Shown: positions 22,164 through 33,400, counted from the first letter of the stretch. The stretch: 64,000 nucleotides of DNA from a virus (IMGVR_UViG_3300027659_000014:42181-106180), one strand, 5' to 3'. Numbers and translations are program-made. Notes: generated by a model not told the origin, from the letters alone.

Positions 22164-24731
22164 TTATAAATCAAACTTAACTAAGAATTGTTGAATTCCT
22201 TGTCTTAAAACAGGAGATTGTAACTTTGAGACAACTAATACGTCTTTTTTATCATCTAACAACGCTATTTCAGTAATATAAGAATTAGTTCCTGATTTCC
22301 AAGTTGGATTTGATGTTTTTTGAAATTCAGTATAATTTAAATTAATCTTATACATCATTTCATATATTGTTGCTTGTATATCAGTTTCAATACCTCCGTA
22401 GAAATAATATTCATCACCAAAATTTAATTTTGGTCCAACATTACCAATAGGGGTTAAATCAATATATTGGTTTAAATCGTAAAATGGTGCGGAATTATAT
22501 AAGGATTCGGTAACAATAAATGTAGTTCCTGTTAATGAATCTTCAGTAATATAACCATTTATTGTTTGTCCACTTATATTATTAGTAAAATCAATTAATT
22601 TCCATTTTGAGGAATCTGGTCTTGTTCCTGTAGGTACTTTTTGTGCTAACACTTCAAATTTAGTCCCATAAAATCCATTTGGAATATCACATGTAGGACA
22701 TAGTGTTGTAGTTGTTGTAACAATAGGATTAAGTGTTGTAGTTGTTGTAACAATAGGATTAAGTGTTGTAGTTGTTGTAATAATAGGATTAAGTGTTGTA
22801 GTTGTTGTTGTTGGGTTATACCCAGGAACAACCAAACACCCAAATTCACCCGCAAATCTTATTGCAACATTTTTAGATGTATCAGGAAAACAATCATTAT
22901 TATTACCCACAATTTTAACGTAATAATTACAATGTAATGAATTTGTAAATCCATAATCATTACTAATTCTATATGTAATATACATAGTCTCATTGTTTCC
23001 TGTTAATATACCATTAATTGTTGATGAGGTTGTATCACAAATATTTGGAGTTATTAAAGAAACTTGTGGTGCAGGTAATGTCCAATTTCTATTTGATTTA
23101 TAAGATAACGCAGCAACAATTTCTTCATCATCAATAATAATTGTTTGACTATCCGGAAATACTTTACCAATTCGACTTGGTAATCCATTATTATTTGGGT
23201 GTGTATCCCATAAATGATAGTATCTTAATCCAGGATTATTCATATTATTATTTTGGTTTGATTCCATATAATGAACTTCAAATAAGTTTTCATTGTCAAA
23301 TCCAGGTGGGTCAACCCAAAAGGTAGATCCAAAGCAACATTGTGGATTTTTATGCCACATAATCCATGGTATATATAATTTAAAATTTCTAGCTTGACCT
23401 GTTGTATTATTAGTATTAACCGGATCATATGGTTCTAATGCAAATTTTTCACCATAAAAGAAATCAATTGTTTGGTTTGTATAATGAATAATTGCAATTG
23501 TTTTTTGTTCTTCAGGTTCAACCTTAATAACCTCATCAAATGAATTATAATAATAAGTGTCAGTAGTTTCAGCACTTAATACTGAATTTACGTAAAATGT
23601 CTGTCCTAAATTTGAATTATAACCAAAATACTCTTTACTCCCAATATAATTAACAGACCCAAAATAAGTATAATCTTCATATTGTGTTGGTAATAATCCA
23701 GCGGGATTTTCGGTCCAAGGAATATTCATGTTCCAAATTTTAACGTCAAAGTTATCAACATCACATAATGTTTCATAATTAATAACACCATCACCCCAAT
23801 GTGGACTTGGTGTTACACTATCATATAGTTCTGTCATACTTTTAGGATAAACTAAAGCTCTAAAACAACATTTATTATTTATTAATCCAAAATCTGGTGT
23901 TGTTCTATCTAACGTTATTTTATTTTCACAAATTCCAATAATTCTATAAGTTAAAATTGGGTAACAACTATATAATGACATCAAACAAACGGGTTCAGGT
24001 GGTGCGGGACACTGTCTACTTGGTGTTGGCGTTAAACATTCTGTTTTTGTAGGGGTTGGCGTTGGGGTTGGACTTACACAATTAATATGACCACTACTTA
24101 CTGATGGTGTGAGTGTAGGTGTAGGTGTGGTTCCTTGTGATGTTGTTGGTGTTGGTGTTGGTAAATTGGTGCATGAACAATTTTCACATCCTAAACCATC
24201 AAAATAAATAGTAATAAAATCACCAACCTCGTAACCTCCAAATGAAGATGTGTTACATCCTGAATAAATTAAAGTTATTTCATTAGTACCATTTAATGAT
24301 AATGGATTTACCAAATAATTAGAAGTTTTAACATAATTATTACTTGTTAACGCACTCCAATTAATTGTACTTGCGGTTGTGTTACCACTAAAAAATCCCC
24401 TTAAAGGAGCCCGATTAAATACAGACTCAACTGTTGAGTCCATGTATGGGATTCCGTACGTATTTTTCCCAATATTATCCACATAATACGGGTATTTAAC
24501 ATTTTGTTTATTTGATTGTGGTATTCCGTCACTATTTTGACTTCCAAACGGTGGAGTTAAGACAAAACTATTAACTTGATTATAATTAACAGAAACTTTA
24601 TCATAAGAAACTTCACTATCCCCTACCTGAAAATAACTTACATTAAAATTTCCTTGTGACATCTTTAACCTACCAGTATCCGTTATTCTGGTGTTAATAA
24701 GTCCTGATGTATTTTTTATTATATATGACAT
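22164..24731 (-). CDS. large modular tail/fibre protein with Thr-Pro and Thr repeats (855 aa)
   Basis: The N-terminus (YIIKNTSGLINTRITDTGR) and the C-terminus (PVLRQGIQQFLVKFDL) form the two ends of a virion protein type I know from large T4-like phages; between them lie insertions. Residues about 190-245 are T-P repeats with Cys, and residues about 640-680 are four T6-L-N-P-I blocks encoded by a 30-bp tandem repeat (22702-22810). The middle contains a beta-rich, aromatic domain. It is probably a baseplate-attached fibre or adhesin with variable spacer length. TATTTATA lies 6 bases upstream of the ATG. Confidence 0.75.
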   Translation of the reverse strand: MSYIIKNTSGLINTRITDTGRLKMSQGNFNVSYFQVGDSEVSYDKVSVNYNQVNSFVLTPPFGSQNSDGIPQSNKQNVKYPYYVDNIGKNTYGIPYMDSTVESVFNRAPLRGFFSGNTTASTINWSALTSNNYVKTSNYLVNPLSLNGTNEITLIYSGCNTSSFGGYEVGDFITIYFDGLGCENCSCTNLPTPTPTTSQGTTPTPTLTPSVSSGHINCVSPTPTPTPTKTECLTPTPSRQCPAPPEPVCLMSLYSCYPILTYRIIGICENKITLDRTTPDFGLINNKCCFRALVYPKSMTELYDSVTPSPHWGDGVINYETLCDVDNFDVKIWNMNIPWTENPAGLLPTQYEDYTYFGSVNYIGSKEYFGYNSNLGQTFYVNSVLSAETTDTYYYNSFDEVIKVEPEEQKTIAIIHYTNQTIDFFYGEKFALEPYDPVNTNNTTGQARNFKLYIPWIMWHKNPQCCFGSTFWVDPPGFDNENLFEVHYMESNQNNNMNNPGLRYYHLWDTHPNNNGLPSRIGKVFPDSQTIIIDDEEIVAALSYKSNRNWTLPAPQVSLITPNICDTTSSTINGILTGNNETMYITYRISNDYGFTNSLHCNYYVKIVGNNNDCFPDTSKNVAIRFAGEFGCLVVPGYNPTTTTTTLNPIITTTTTLNPIVTTTTTLNPIVTTTTTLCPTCDIPNGFYGTKFEVLAQKVPTGTRPDSSKWKLIDFTNNISGQTINGYITEDSLTGTTFIVTESLYNSAPFYDLNQYIDLTPIGNVGPKLNFGDEYYFYGGIETDIQATIYEMMYKINLNYTEFQKTSNPTWKSGTNSYITEIALLDDKKDVLVVSKLQSPVLRQGIQQFLVKFDL
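22702..22810 (-). repeat. 30-bp tandem repeat, about 3.6 copies
   Basis: Unit AGTGTTGTAGTTGTTGTAAC plus AATAGGATTA, perfect except one C-to-T change in the third copy. It encodes the 10-residue block NPIVTTTTTL in the 855-aa fibre protein. A single version of the same block (NPIVTTTTTF) is found in the next gene upstream. Confidence 0.9.
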
Positions 24732-24754
24732 TTTATGTATAAATATTTATTTAT

Positions 24755-26818
24755 TTATTTTTTTATCCCCACACCTAAAGGATTAACTACCCTTACCGTA
24801 TCGCAATTATTATTTATTTTTACATTATTTAAATAAATGTGATAGTATCTGTACGCAATAAAACAATGCGGGGTTGGTAAAATAGGTGATATTGTATCAG
24901 TATAAGAACCGTTTATAATAGTTCCTGATGTCATAGATAAATTAATCCAATTATATTGTCTTGTTGTGGTATATTTAAAAAAGTCCTTACAAGGATCTGG
25001 TTGTGGAATTGGTAAGAATGGAGTTATTGTTTGATTAGTGTTGGATACAGGTAACCCATTAACATTTAATGTTACTATGTTGTTATAAGTGGCAGCTGCC
25101 GCTGATGGTCCAACGTTAAATGTGTTAGTATGAATTACATCAAAAGTAATTGTTGTTCCAATTGGTAATGAAGGTGAGACATTTATATTAAACACATTAG
25201 TACCAAATATAGTAGAAGCGTAAGACATAGTAACAATATAGTTTATACTTGAAGTTGGAGGAGGTAAAACAACCGTTTGGGTACTTGTAAATCCTGAAGA
25301 ATCTCTAACATAAACAATATATGATCCTTGACATAAGTTATTATATATTGTTGTAGGTTGGTAAGTTGTTCCCCCGTTGATTGAATAGTCATATGGTGGT
25401 GTTCCCCCAAAAGGAGTTAATATTATACTTCCATCACAACCACATTCGGGTCTATTAGTATTTATTGTTAAGTTAGGGGTACTAAGTTCATTACATGGTC
25501 CTAAATTTGCGGTTATTGATAATATTTGATTAGGTAATGATGATCCAACCGAATTCCACCCAGATAATGGTGGGCTACCACTATTTAAATTAATTATTTG
25601 TCCCGCTGTCCAACCCGATACTTGCCATTGATTACCATTAAGATTCCATACAATATCTAAACTATTTGTTGTATCTTCCCAAGTTGGGTAATCCCCAATG
25701 TACCCATTATATTGAAATTCATAATATTCAGCAAAAGATTGTGTTAGTTTTCTTCTTATAATTGTAAGACAGATATCTTCATATGTTGGTAAAGGATTAA
25801 AAGTTGTTGTACTTGTTGTAATTGGTATTTCAACCCCTAAAACACAAGTGGTATATGCTGTAAAATCCCCGTAATAATCAGTAACGATTGAATCATAATT
25901 TCCAGCCCCAAGATTACTTAAAGATTGTGAGAGGGAACCATTTTCCCAAATAACCTCATAAGGAGGGGTTCCTCCTGTTATACCCAAAGTAATTAACCCG
26001 TCAAAAGAATTTGGGGTTGATGGATCAACTGTAAAACATTCAACACCGAGAGGAAAAATTGTTATAACATCACATTCGTTTTTAGGTTCAATTGGTGGAT
26101 TTGGTGGGGCAAAAGTTGTTGTAGTTGTAACAATCGGGTTAGTCGTAGTTGTTATTGTACAAGGGGTACATTTACCATTGTTAATAATTTGTATCTCTCC
26201 CGATAAAACTTTTACTCCTGTTGAGCTACATATGGAAACCGATGTTTGGAAACCCAAATCATAAGGTGATTTTTTTTCCTCATCACAACATGGGGTGAAC
26301 TCTATTCTTGTTTTAACATTTTGTGAAGATTGATTAGTTACATAATAATTATTACAACAACTATTATCTATAACACAGGTATCACAATTATTATACTCAT
26401 TAACATTAAACTGAACTAAAGTAACACTTTCAGATCCAACTATATTACAGTCATATGTGGCGGAGAGACCACGACCTACTAATTCATAACAACCAGATTT
26501 ATAATTATTAGGGTTTGAAGATAGTAAAGCCGCATTAAAATAAATTATAACACCATTTAAATAATTTCCAAAAACTGAATTAACTGGTCCGTCAAAATAA
26601 AAAGAATCATCATTACAACAACTTTGAAAACAATATCTGATTGTTGCTTTTGCAAGTGAGTTAAGATAAAAATTTGTAGGTTGTGGTGGAGTTACTAAGG
26701 TGTTAATATAATAAGAAACACCAGGTAATAAATCAACTACTTTAATAACGTTATTGTCGTCAGTAAACGTATAGTTATTATATATTACTGAACTATTATT
26801 TATTACTTCAAAAACCAT
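24755..26818 (-). CDS. fibre/adhesin protein with SprB-like modules (687 aa)
   Basis: Residues about 1-215 form a Cys-rich N-terminal domain. Then a Thr-rich linker (TTTTNPIVTTTTTF), followed by a SprB-type module (DGLITLGITGGTPPYEVIWE, then LGAGNYDSIVTDYYGD) and a second at about 460-520 (GCDGSIILTPFGGTPPYDYS, then LCQGSYIVYVRDSSG). SprB repeats are the building blocks of the flavobacterial gliding adhesin SprB. The C-terminal 160 residues are beta-rich with Cys. Probably a receptor-binding or surface-adhesion fibre. Confidence 0.75.
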   Translation of the reverse strand: MVFEVINNSSVIYNNYTFTDDNNVIKVVDLLPGVSYYINTLVTPPQPTNFYLNSLAKATIRYCFQSCCNDDSFYFDGPVNSVFGNYLNGVIIYFNAALLSSNPNNYKSGCYELVGRGLSATYDCNIVGSESVTLVQFNVNEYNNCDTCVIDNSCCNNYYVTNQSSQNVKTRIEFTPCCDEEKKSPYDLGFQTSVSICSSTGVKVLSGEIQIINNGKCTPCTITTTTNPIVTTTTTFAPPNPPIEPKNECDVITIFPLGVECFTVDPSTPNSFDGLITLGITGGTPPYEVIWENGSLSQSLSNLGAGNYDSIVTDYYGDFTAYTTCVLGVEIPITTSTTTFNPLPTYEDICLTIIRRKLTQSFAEYYEFQYNGYIGDYPTWEDTTNSLDIVWNLNGNQWQVSGWTAGQIINLNSGSPPLSGWNSVGSSLPNQILSITANLGPCNELSTPNLTINTNRPECGCDGSIILTPFGGTPPYDYSINGGTTYQPTTIYNNLCQGSYIVYVRDSSGFTSTQTVVLPPPTSSINYIVTMSYASTIFGTNVFNINVSPSLPIGTTITFDVIHTNTFNVGPSAAAATYNNIVTLNVNGLPVSNTNQTITPFLPIPQPDPCKDFFKYTTTRQYNWINLSMTSGTIINGSYTDTISPILPTPHCFIAYRYYHIYLNNVKINNNCDTVRVVNPLGVGIKK

Positions 26819-26846
26819 TTAAGTTATTTCTTTACTATATAAATAA

Positions 26847-27827
26847 TCAGTTTATTGTTTTTTGAATAAATGATTTCATTACTTCAATATATTTTATTGT
26901 TGTACTATTAATTTCAATATAATCAAAGTGTGTCGGATTTTCTTTAAGTTTTAAAATAGGGTCAATTGTTATATATTCTCCTTTATAAAATTTATTACTT
27001 TTTAAATTATCTGTAACTCCAGCCATATGTAAAATAGTCCTTTCTTCATATACTTTTAAATTATCTGTTGCCCAAGAAAAATTGAGATCCTCAACAACTT
27101 TAGTATCATAATTTAATAACCATAAATTCCACAATAAAGACCACATTTCTGCCGTCCAAAATTGTATTTCACCAGGACTTATTGGGTGTCTTTTGTGATA
27201 ACTATGCATTTGCGTATAAAGAGGATAACAATCCAAATATATTTTTTCCCAAAGACTATATGTCATGTTTTTTAACAAATATTGACCCCCACCTGAGTTT
27301 TCTTGGTTATCTTTAATTATGTCAACGTTTATTCCAACAATATTTGCCATTTCTTTTAATAATTGACCTTTTTCTGAATTTGGGTGTGCCTTTTCATATC
27401 TGTCACAACAATCCACAATATAGTTGTATCCGATATAACCAATTGTGTCTGATAAATAACAAATATCATCATTCATTAATTTATTAAAATCGGGTAATAC
27501 TCTAAAAATAATATCCGCATCATGTAAGAAAAAAGTTTTACCATATTCAGGATATTCAAATAACCATCTTGATATTAAATATGGTTTGATACTTGGAATA
27601 TAATTTTTACTTATTCTATCGTCAATGTAAAAATGTACATTAAACCCGTAATCACATAGTTCTAACGCTCCTTTAGAAGGTTCTGTTTGTCCATTAGTTA
27701 ATCCAAAAATAACATGAATTTGACAAGGATTAATTCCATTTTCAATAAAGTTATGAGTATAAAGTTTTATTTGCCAATGAAAATAAGGTACGTCAGGTTG
27801 AGCGGACACAAAAATAATATCTTCCAT
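26847..27827 (-). CDS. glycosyltransferase, GT-A-like with DxD motif (326 aa)
   Basis: The N-terminus has a Rossmann-like start (DIIFVSAQPDVPYFHWQIK), and FLHDADIIF (DAD at 103-105) is the metal/nucleotide-sugar binding motif. A later EIQFWTAEMWSLLW segment, with its acidic pair, fits the acceptor side of the hydroxyproline arabinosyltransferase/serine galactosyltransferase-like group. No signal peptide. It is embedded among Thr/Ser/Pro-rich fibre genes, so glycosylation of those fibres during assembly is an attractive inference; modification of host glycans or DNA bases is the alternative. Confidence 0.72.
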   Translation of the reverse strand: MEDIIFVSAQPDVPYFHWQIKLYTHNFIENGINPCQIHVIFGLTNGQTEPSKGALELCDYGFNVHFYIDDRISKNYIPSIKPYLISRWLFEYPEYGKTFFLHDADIIFRVLPDFNKLMNDDICYLSDTIGYIGYNYIVDCCDRYEKAHPNSEKGQLLKEMANIVGINVDIIKDNQENSGGGQYLLKNMTYSLWEKIYLDCYPLYTQMHSYHKRHPISPGEIQFWTAEMWSLLWNLWLLNYDTKVVEDLNFSWATDNLKVYEERTILHMAGVTDNLKSNKFYKGEYITIDPILKLKENPTHFDYIEINSTTIKYIEVMKSFIQKTIN

Positions 27828-27888
27828 ATAACTAAAATATGGTATATGTGTAATAAGTCAATATTGTTAATTAATATAAAAACTTATA

Positions 27889-30435
27889 TTACGAATTACA
27901 TCCATATGTTGCCATACAACTATTACAAGTTGTACCAACAGGTAATAATGTACCAACAAATGATGGTGTCCCATTAAATGTATTAACTACTCGATAACAT
28001 TGTCCACCAACTAAAACTATTTGATTAATTACTGCGGATGGTAGTATTACAAACTTTTGAATCAAAGGGTCACAACAAGATACCGCAACATAAACAACTC
28101 CTGGAGTTCTTGTTGGAGTTGGACTTGGGGTTGCTTTTGGTGTTGAAGTTAATGTTTGAGTAGGTGTAGGAGTAGGTGGTGGATTTGTTGAAGTTGGTGT
28201 TTGAGTAGGAGTAGGAGTTGGTGGTGGATTTGTTGACGTTGGTGTTGGTGTTGGTGTAGGAGTAACAACATCACATTCAACACAAGAAATATCATAATTT
28301 ATTATTAAATTAATTATAACTTTTGCATCAGATAATGTATTAAATTTAGTTGGTACACAACTTTTATTAATATCTTTACAATCATTCACAATTGTTATTT
28401 TGTTTTTAACAATATCTATATCAACTTCACCAATATCCGGATAAGTTAATAACATTAATTTTATTACATTAATCCATTCAATATCTGTTGGATAATCATA
28501 AATTCCTATTGAGTTATAAAAAAGAAATTGTTTTATTACACCATTTACACTTGTTTCAATAATAAATTCAGCACCATTAATTACGCACCCTAAATCATTG
28601 TATGTTAAATCAAAAAATCCCTCATTATACATTTGACCTATCCCTCTTCTACCATCAATTCCAGTATTAACAAAATTAGTGTCACTTATATTATAAACTT
28701 GATAATTCCCTAAAAGTGTGGTCCCCGATAAAAGAATTGTTTTACTATATGTACATCCAGAACTATCAACAACTTGTAATGTGTATGTTCCTGCACTTAA
28801 ATTAGTTACTGTTGCTCCAGTTTGTGAGTTTACATTTGAACTCCAATTGTAAGTAAATGGTGGGTAACCACTACTCAAAAGAGTAGTTATTTGACCATCA
28901 TTCCCATTAACAGGTTGTGTTGATAATAAATTAAAGAATACAGAATTTGATGGTCCAACATATGCTGTTGTTATTTGTGAACAACCATTTGCGTCGGTAA
29001 CCGTAACATTATAAGACCCAAAAGGTAAATTATTATAAAAATTAATTGGAGATATTGCGTATCCAGTAATTTGATAAGTATATGGTAATGTACCCCCACT
29101 AGTTGTTAATATCTGTAAGGTACCATTATTTAATCCACATGTGGTATTAGTTGTAACCGCAGTTATTGTAAACAAATTAACATTTGTAACTGTTGTTGTT
29201 CCAGTATAAACACATCCTGAATTATTATCAATCAAAATTGTATATGTGTCTGATTGTAAATTATTAAAAGTTGTGTTAGTACCAACAGTTGTTGTATTAA
29301 CCGTATTTCCGGAAGAATTCAGTAACGTATAGGTAAATGTTCCCGTAGGGGATCCAGTATTAACAACTATTGTTATTGACCCATTATTACCACAATTAGA
29401 ATTTGTTGTGTTAATTGATGAAATAGTAAATCCATTGGGTGTTGTTAACGAAGTTGATTGAGTATCACTACATAATCCAGCATCTTTAACAGTAACGGTT
29501 AAAATTCCTGAAGGTAAATTTTGAAATGTATATGTGTTTGAAAATGTAACTATTGTATCCCCATTAGACCCTGAAAAAAAGAATGGAGCTGTCCCACCAG
29601 TAACGGTAACTTCAACCACACCATCACTATTAAAACAAGTACTTCCTGTTGTTAAAAAAGAAGATATTCCAATTGGTGGAACATTATTAACAGAAACACT
29701 ATTAGGAACAACACATCCTGTAGAATCTGTTACGGTAACAGTATAATACCCAACTGTTAATCCAGTTGCCGTAGACCCTGTTTGTCCATCATTCCAAACA
29801 TATGTATAAGGAGCAACCCCTGTTTGTCCAGTAACAAATATTTTTCCTGAACCAAAAGCAACATTACAACTTGCATCGTCAACAACATAAAACCCATAAG
29901 AAAAAGTTGTTGATGGTAAAATTGGTACGCTCGCACTTACCCCATTACATCCTGCACCATCATCACCAACAATATAATAAGTTCCTCCCGATAAATTTGA
30001 AAAGGTTATTCCACTAGTTGGAGTTGACCCACTATTTATATACCCGTTTGTTGTTTCATAAAGCAATGCAGATCCAAACCCATAAAAAGGATTAAACCCA
30101 AATGTTATTTCTCCATTATCATTACCACAAGTTGTATTTATTACATTTTCAACACTTATAGATGTTCCCGATGATATTGGTATGTTTAAGTATATTGGAT
30201 CAAAGGGTGGATTTATACACGAGTCTTGGATTGCCAAACTATATGTACCGGCAGACATACCACTAAAATAATAAGTTGTTGTGGATGCTGATGTTGGTAA
30301 TAAACCTGTTGAGGAAATTTCATATACAGTGTAGGGTGAAGTACCACCAGTTATCTCAATGTAAATTTCTCCAACATTAGTATTAGTACAATCACCAGAG
30401 ATATAAAGATTATATATTATTTGTCCACAACTCAT
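27889..30435 (-). CDS. SprB-repeat adhesin-like tail protein (848 aa)
   Basis: About seven consecutive modules of 75-90 residues, each with a G-x-I-x-V/T-x-x-x-G-G-T-x-P-Y-x-Y core and an L-x-x-G-x-Y-x-V-x-V-x-D-x-x-G-C end (for example VTGQTGVAPYTYVWNDGQTG and LTVGYYTVTVTDSTGC). These are SprB repeats. After residue 555 comes a domain (about 560-700) and a T-P-S-N-P linker containing a 45-bp tandem repeat, then a Cys-rich C-terminal cap. Its ATG overlaps the previous stop by 4 bases, coupling it to the tail gene 30432-33449. Probable host-binding fibre. Confidence 0.82.
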   Translation of the reverse strand: MSCGQIIYNLYISGDCTNTNVGEIYIEITGGTSPYTVYEISSTGLLPTSASTTTYYFSGMSAGTYSLAIQDSCINPPFDPIYLNIPISSGTSISVENVINTTCGNDNGEITFGFNPFYGFGSALLYETTNGYINSGSTPTSGITFSNLSGGTYYIVGDDGAGCNGVSASVPILPSTTFSYGFYVVDDASCNVAFGSGKIFVTGQTGVAPYTYVWNDGQTGSTATGLTVGYYTVTVTDSTGCVVPNSVSVNNVPPIGISSFLTTGSTCFNSDGVVEVTVTGGTAPFFFSGSNGDTIVTFSNTYTFQNLPSGILTVTVKDAGLCSDTQSTSLTTPNGFTISSINTTNSNCGNNGSITIVVNTGSPTGTFTYTLLNSSGNTVNTTTVGTNTTFNNLQSDTYTILIDNNSGCVYTGTTTVTNVNLFTITAVTTNTTCGLNNGTLQILTTSGGTLPYTYQITGYAISPINFYNNLPFGSYNVTVTDANGCSQITTAYVGPSNSVFFNLLSTQPVNGNDGQITTLLSSGYPPFTYNWSSNVNSQTGATVTNLSAGTYTLQVVDSSGCTYSKTILLSGTTLLGNYQVYNISDTNFVNTGIDGRRGIGQMYNEGFFDLTYNDLGCVINGAEFIIETSVNGVIKQFLFYNSIGIYDYPTDIEWINVIKLMLLTYPDIGEVDIDIVKNKITIVNDCKDINKSCVPTKFNTLSDAKVIINLIINYDISCVECDVVTPTPTPTPTSTNPPPTPTPTQTPTSTNPPPTPTPTQTLTSTPKATPSPTPTRTPGVVYVAVSCCDPLIQKFVILPSAVINQIVLVGGQCYRVVNTFNGTPSFVGTLLPVGTTCNSCMATYGCNS
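28154..28243 (-). repeat. 45-bp tandem repeat, two copies
   Basis: Two near-identical 45-base units (28154-28198 and 28199-28243) encode the 15-residue linker unit TPTQTPTSTNPPPTP within the Thr-Pro spacer of the SprB-repeat protein. Confidence 0.75.
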
Positions 30436-33400
30436 GGGTTACATAGGATAGTAAAGTTTATTCCCACATTCAATTCAAAAATTTGGGTGGTATTTAATGG
30501 TAAACAATTATTATTATATATTGTTATAGTTTGATCATCAGTATTAATAATATAAGATAAACCATAATCAAGTAAATTAGTAAACGCATCATATAAACCA
30601 TCAACCCAATTATTTGCTGTTGGAGTACTTAAAGTTGGGTTTGAGAATCCAACCCCATTAAAAAATGGGTATATTATTATTGGTAACCCATCAATTCTAA
30701 TATCAATATACCAATCAGACTCTAATGTATTTAATAAACAATCATTGTTAATATCCACATTATTATCATTTCCGTATGTAGTTAATGAACTACCCAATAA
30801 TGCTCCAAATGAAGTTATTGTTGGGTTTGTATCCCAAGGGTATAAACCAATAACAGTTTGTTGTATAGGACAATCATATGAAAATATTTGTGTTATTAAT
30901 TTACAAGGTTTACAAGGTACTGGTATAATTTCACATCCTTTTTGTCTTCTCCACACAAATTTTTGTCTATGAAAAATTGAGTTTTCATATTTTACTCCCG
31001 TATTCCATATTGTTGTTGCCGGAATCATTTGTTCAACCAATCTTATCCAATAATCTCCCATACCATTAACATAGTCAATCATTGTTTGATAGTTAAAATT
31101 ATCATTAGGAATATTTATTGCCATTCCAGATTCCAAATATTTCCAATAAATTGAAGATAGTGTTGGATATCCACTTGTCTTTCCATCGGTATTAAATTGT
31201 CTACTTCTCACATTTATCATATTTTTCCAAAAAGTTTGGGCAAATTCAAAAAATGTTTTTTCTTTTGGTTTTGGTATAATTTGGGTCCAATCAATACCCC
31301 CTTTATTTGGATATTCAACATTTGGGTATGGATTACAATATGTTGGATCTATATAACTTAAACCTTGTTCTGGAATTGGGTAATTATATTTTCTAGACAT
31401 TGTCCATACATCATACACCAATCCTTGTGATGGATTCATAAATAAATCAACATTTTTAACATTTATAACCAATCTATCATCAGATACTTTGTAATAAGCA
31501 TTAAAATTACCATCAAAGTTTTTTCTTAAAAATTTTTCATTATTTATCCAACTTTTTTTATTGTCAACCGTTTTTTTAAGATTAAACCCTAAATTCATAT
31601 ATGGAAAACTACGATATCTTTCTAAATATTCTTGCCCATAATTAAATGGTAATAATTTTGTTTGATAATTAGGGTTGGAACCAGTAAATGTACTATTTGT
31701 TAAATCAACTTTTTCGGGCATTCTGTGTTGTGGTGTTGATTCAAACCAACCTCCCCCAATTTGAAAAAAATATGTGTCGTTTGGAACTGGCATACTTGGG
31801 AAACCGTAACTATCTATAGGATAATCATTAACCGTTAAACTAATATCTTGAGTAATTGTGGTTGTTGTAAATCCAGTATATTGTACCCCCATAATTGAAA
31901 ACAAGTCATTTGTATCCAAAACAGGTAATTCCTGTGAGTATGTTCCTCCAGATATTTGTGCGTACTGAATATCAAATTGTCTCAAATTTATTTTTTGATC
32001 GGCAAGGTAAATATATTCATTAAATTCTGTTAATGCTTCAGGAGCCCCAACCATTCTTAATAATATTTCAATTGATTTTCTTGTTCCTTTAGATTTAAAT
32101 AAAAAAGCGGAATTTAAAATTAAATTTCTGAAATATTGATAATTTAACTCTTCAGGTGTTTGACCTATTGGTAAACCCGTAAATGAATTACTCCCGTTAC
32201 TAAAAACTGAACTTAATAATTGATCGTTTGTTATTGGAGAGATGTTTGTATTCCACCCAAGTGTTTGTGACAAATTTTTAAGTAATTGTGATGGAATATC
32301 ATTTTTAATATTGTAATTAACAGAATTCATGTTAGCAAGAGCCGTAATAAATTTTCTTGTTTCGTCAAAACTTCTACCGTATATCTGTAATACTTTTTGT
32401 ATTTTTTGGTCAGAAGTATCAAATTCTTTTATAGCGTCAGCAGTTAAAAATCTCGTTATTAAGTTTGTTTTATATAAATCAATACTTTCCGATAAAGAAT
32501 TTAATTTTGTTAAATAATTTGTAAATTTGGGGGTTATAATATCTAAATTCCACAATCCATTTAACGGAAATATCGCAACTTCTTGTGTGTAATAAAATTG
32601 TCCGTCATCATTTTCTTTTGGTATATTAAAATATGAACTATATATTGGAACCATATTTCTATTCAACAAAAAGTTTTCAACTTGATCTAAATTTTCATTA
32701 AATACTTTATTAACATATAACTGTTTTGGTCTTATTATAAAATTACTATTTGTTGTTGTATTACCAGAAAACGGATCACCATTAACATAAACTTTAAAAA
32801 CAGTGTCTGTTACTTGTGCGGGGATAAAATCAGATATAGGGTATTCAATATCATTTAAAAACAGTGAATATTTTAAATACTGTGTCGTAAAATTTCTTAA
32901 ATATGAAACAGATATTTCCCTTAATTCAATATTTCTAGTAGCATTAACAGTATAATCAATACTAAACGGATTTCTAATAACAGATATTGGTATTTCAAAA
33001 TATGTTTCATCTTCAACACTATTATAAATAATGTTTTGTGCTGTTAAAGATATAACAAAATTAGTTTGTATATTGTTTATGTCTAATGCCGCAGGAAAAT
33101 AATTAATAATGTTTGTAACTGAAGTTGACATCCTTTTGGTTAAAGACCCAAACATAGTAAAATTAGTAACTTGACTTAAATCAAAATTGGGATATACTCT
33201 AAAATTATCGGCAATTAATTTTTTTGATTCTTCTACATTAGATATATTTAACGTATCTAAAGATATTGGTTCAGAAAACGATCCAATCGAAAATGTCCTT
33301 TCTTGTTTTTCACTAATGCTTGTTGTAAACTCAAAATTTCCCTGCGTAAAACCTCCACCGTCAACTAGTTGGAATCCAACTAAGTTGTCTGAAAAAGTAC

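Noticed and set aside
22702-22810. Possible CRISPR-like array
   Set aside because: Repeats are directly adjacent without spacers and lie inside a coding frame in phase; no cas gene is present.
22646-22855. Open frame overlapping the 30-bp repeat (LLLQQLQHLIL)
   Set aside because: It is a shifted-frame reading of the repeat in the fibre gene and has no independent start context.
22164-30435. Diversity-generating retroelement acting on fibre genes
   Set aside because: No reverse transcriptase gene and no template/variable repeat pair with adenine-specific differences was found in the window.
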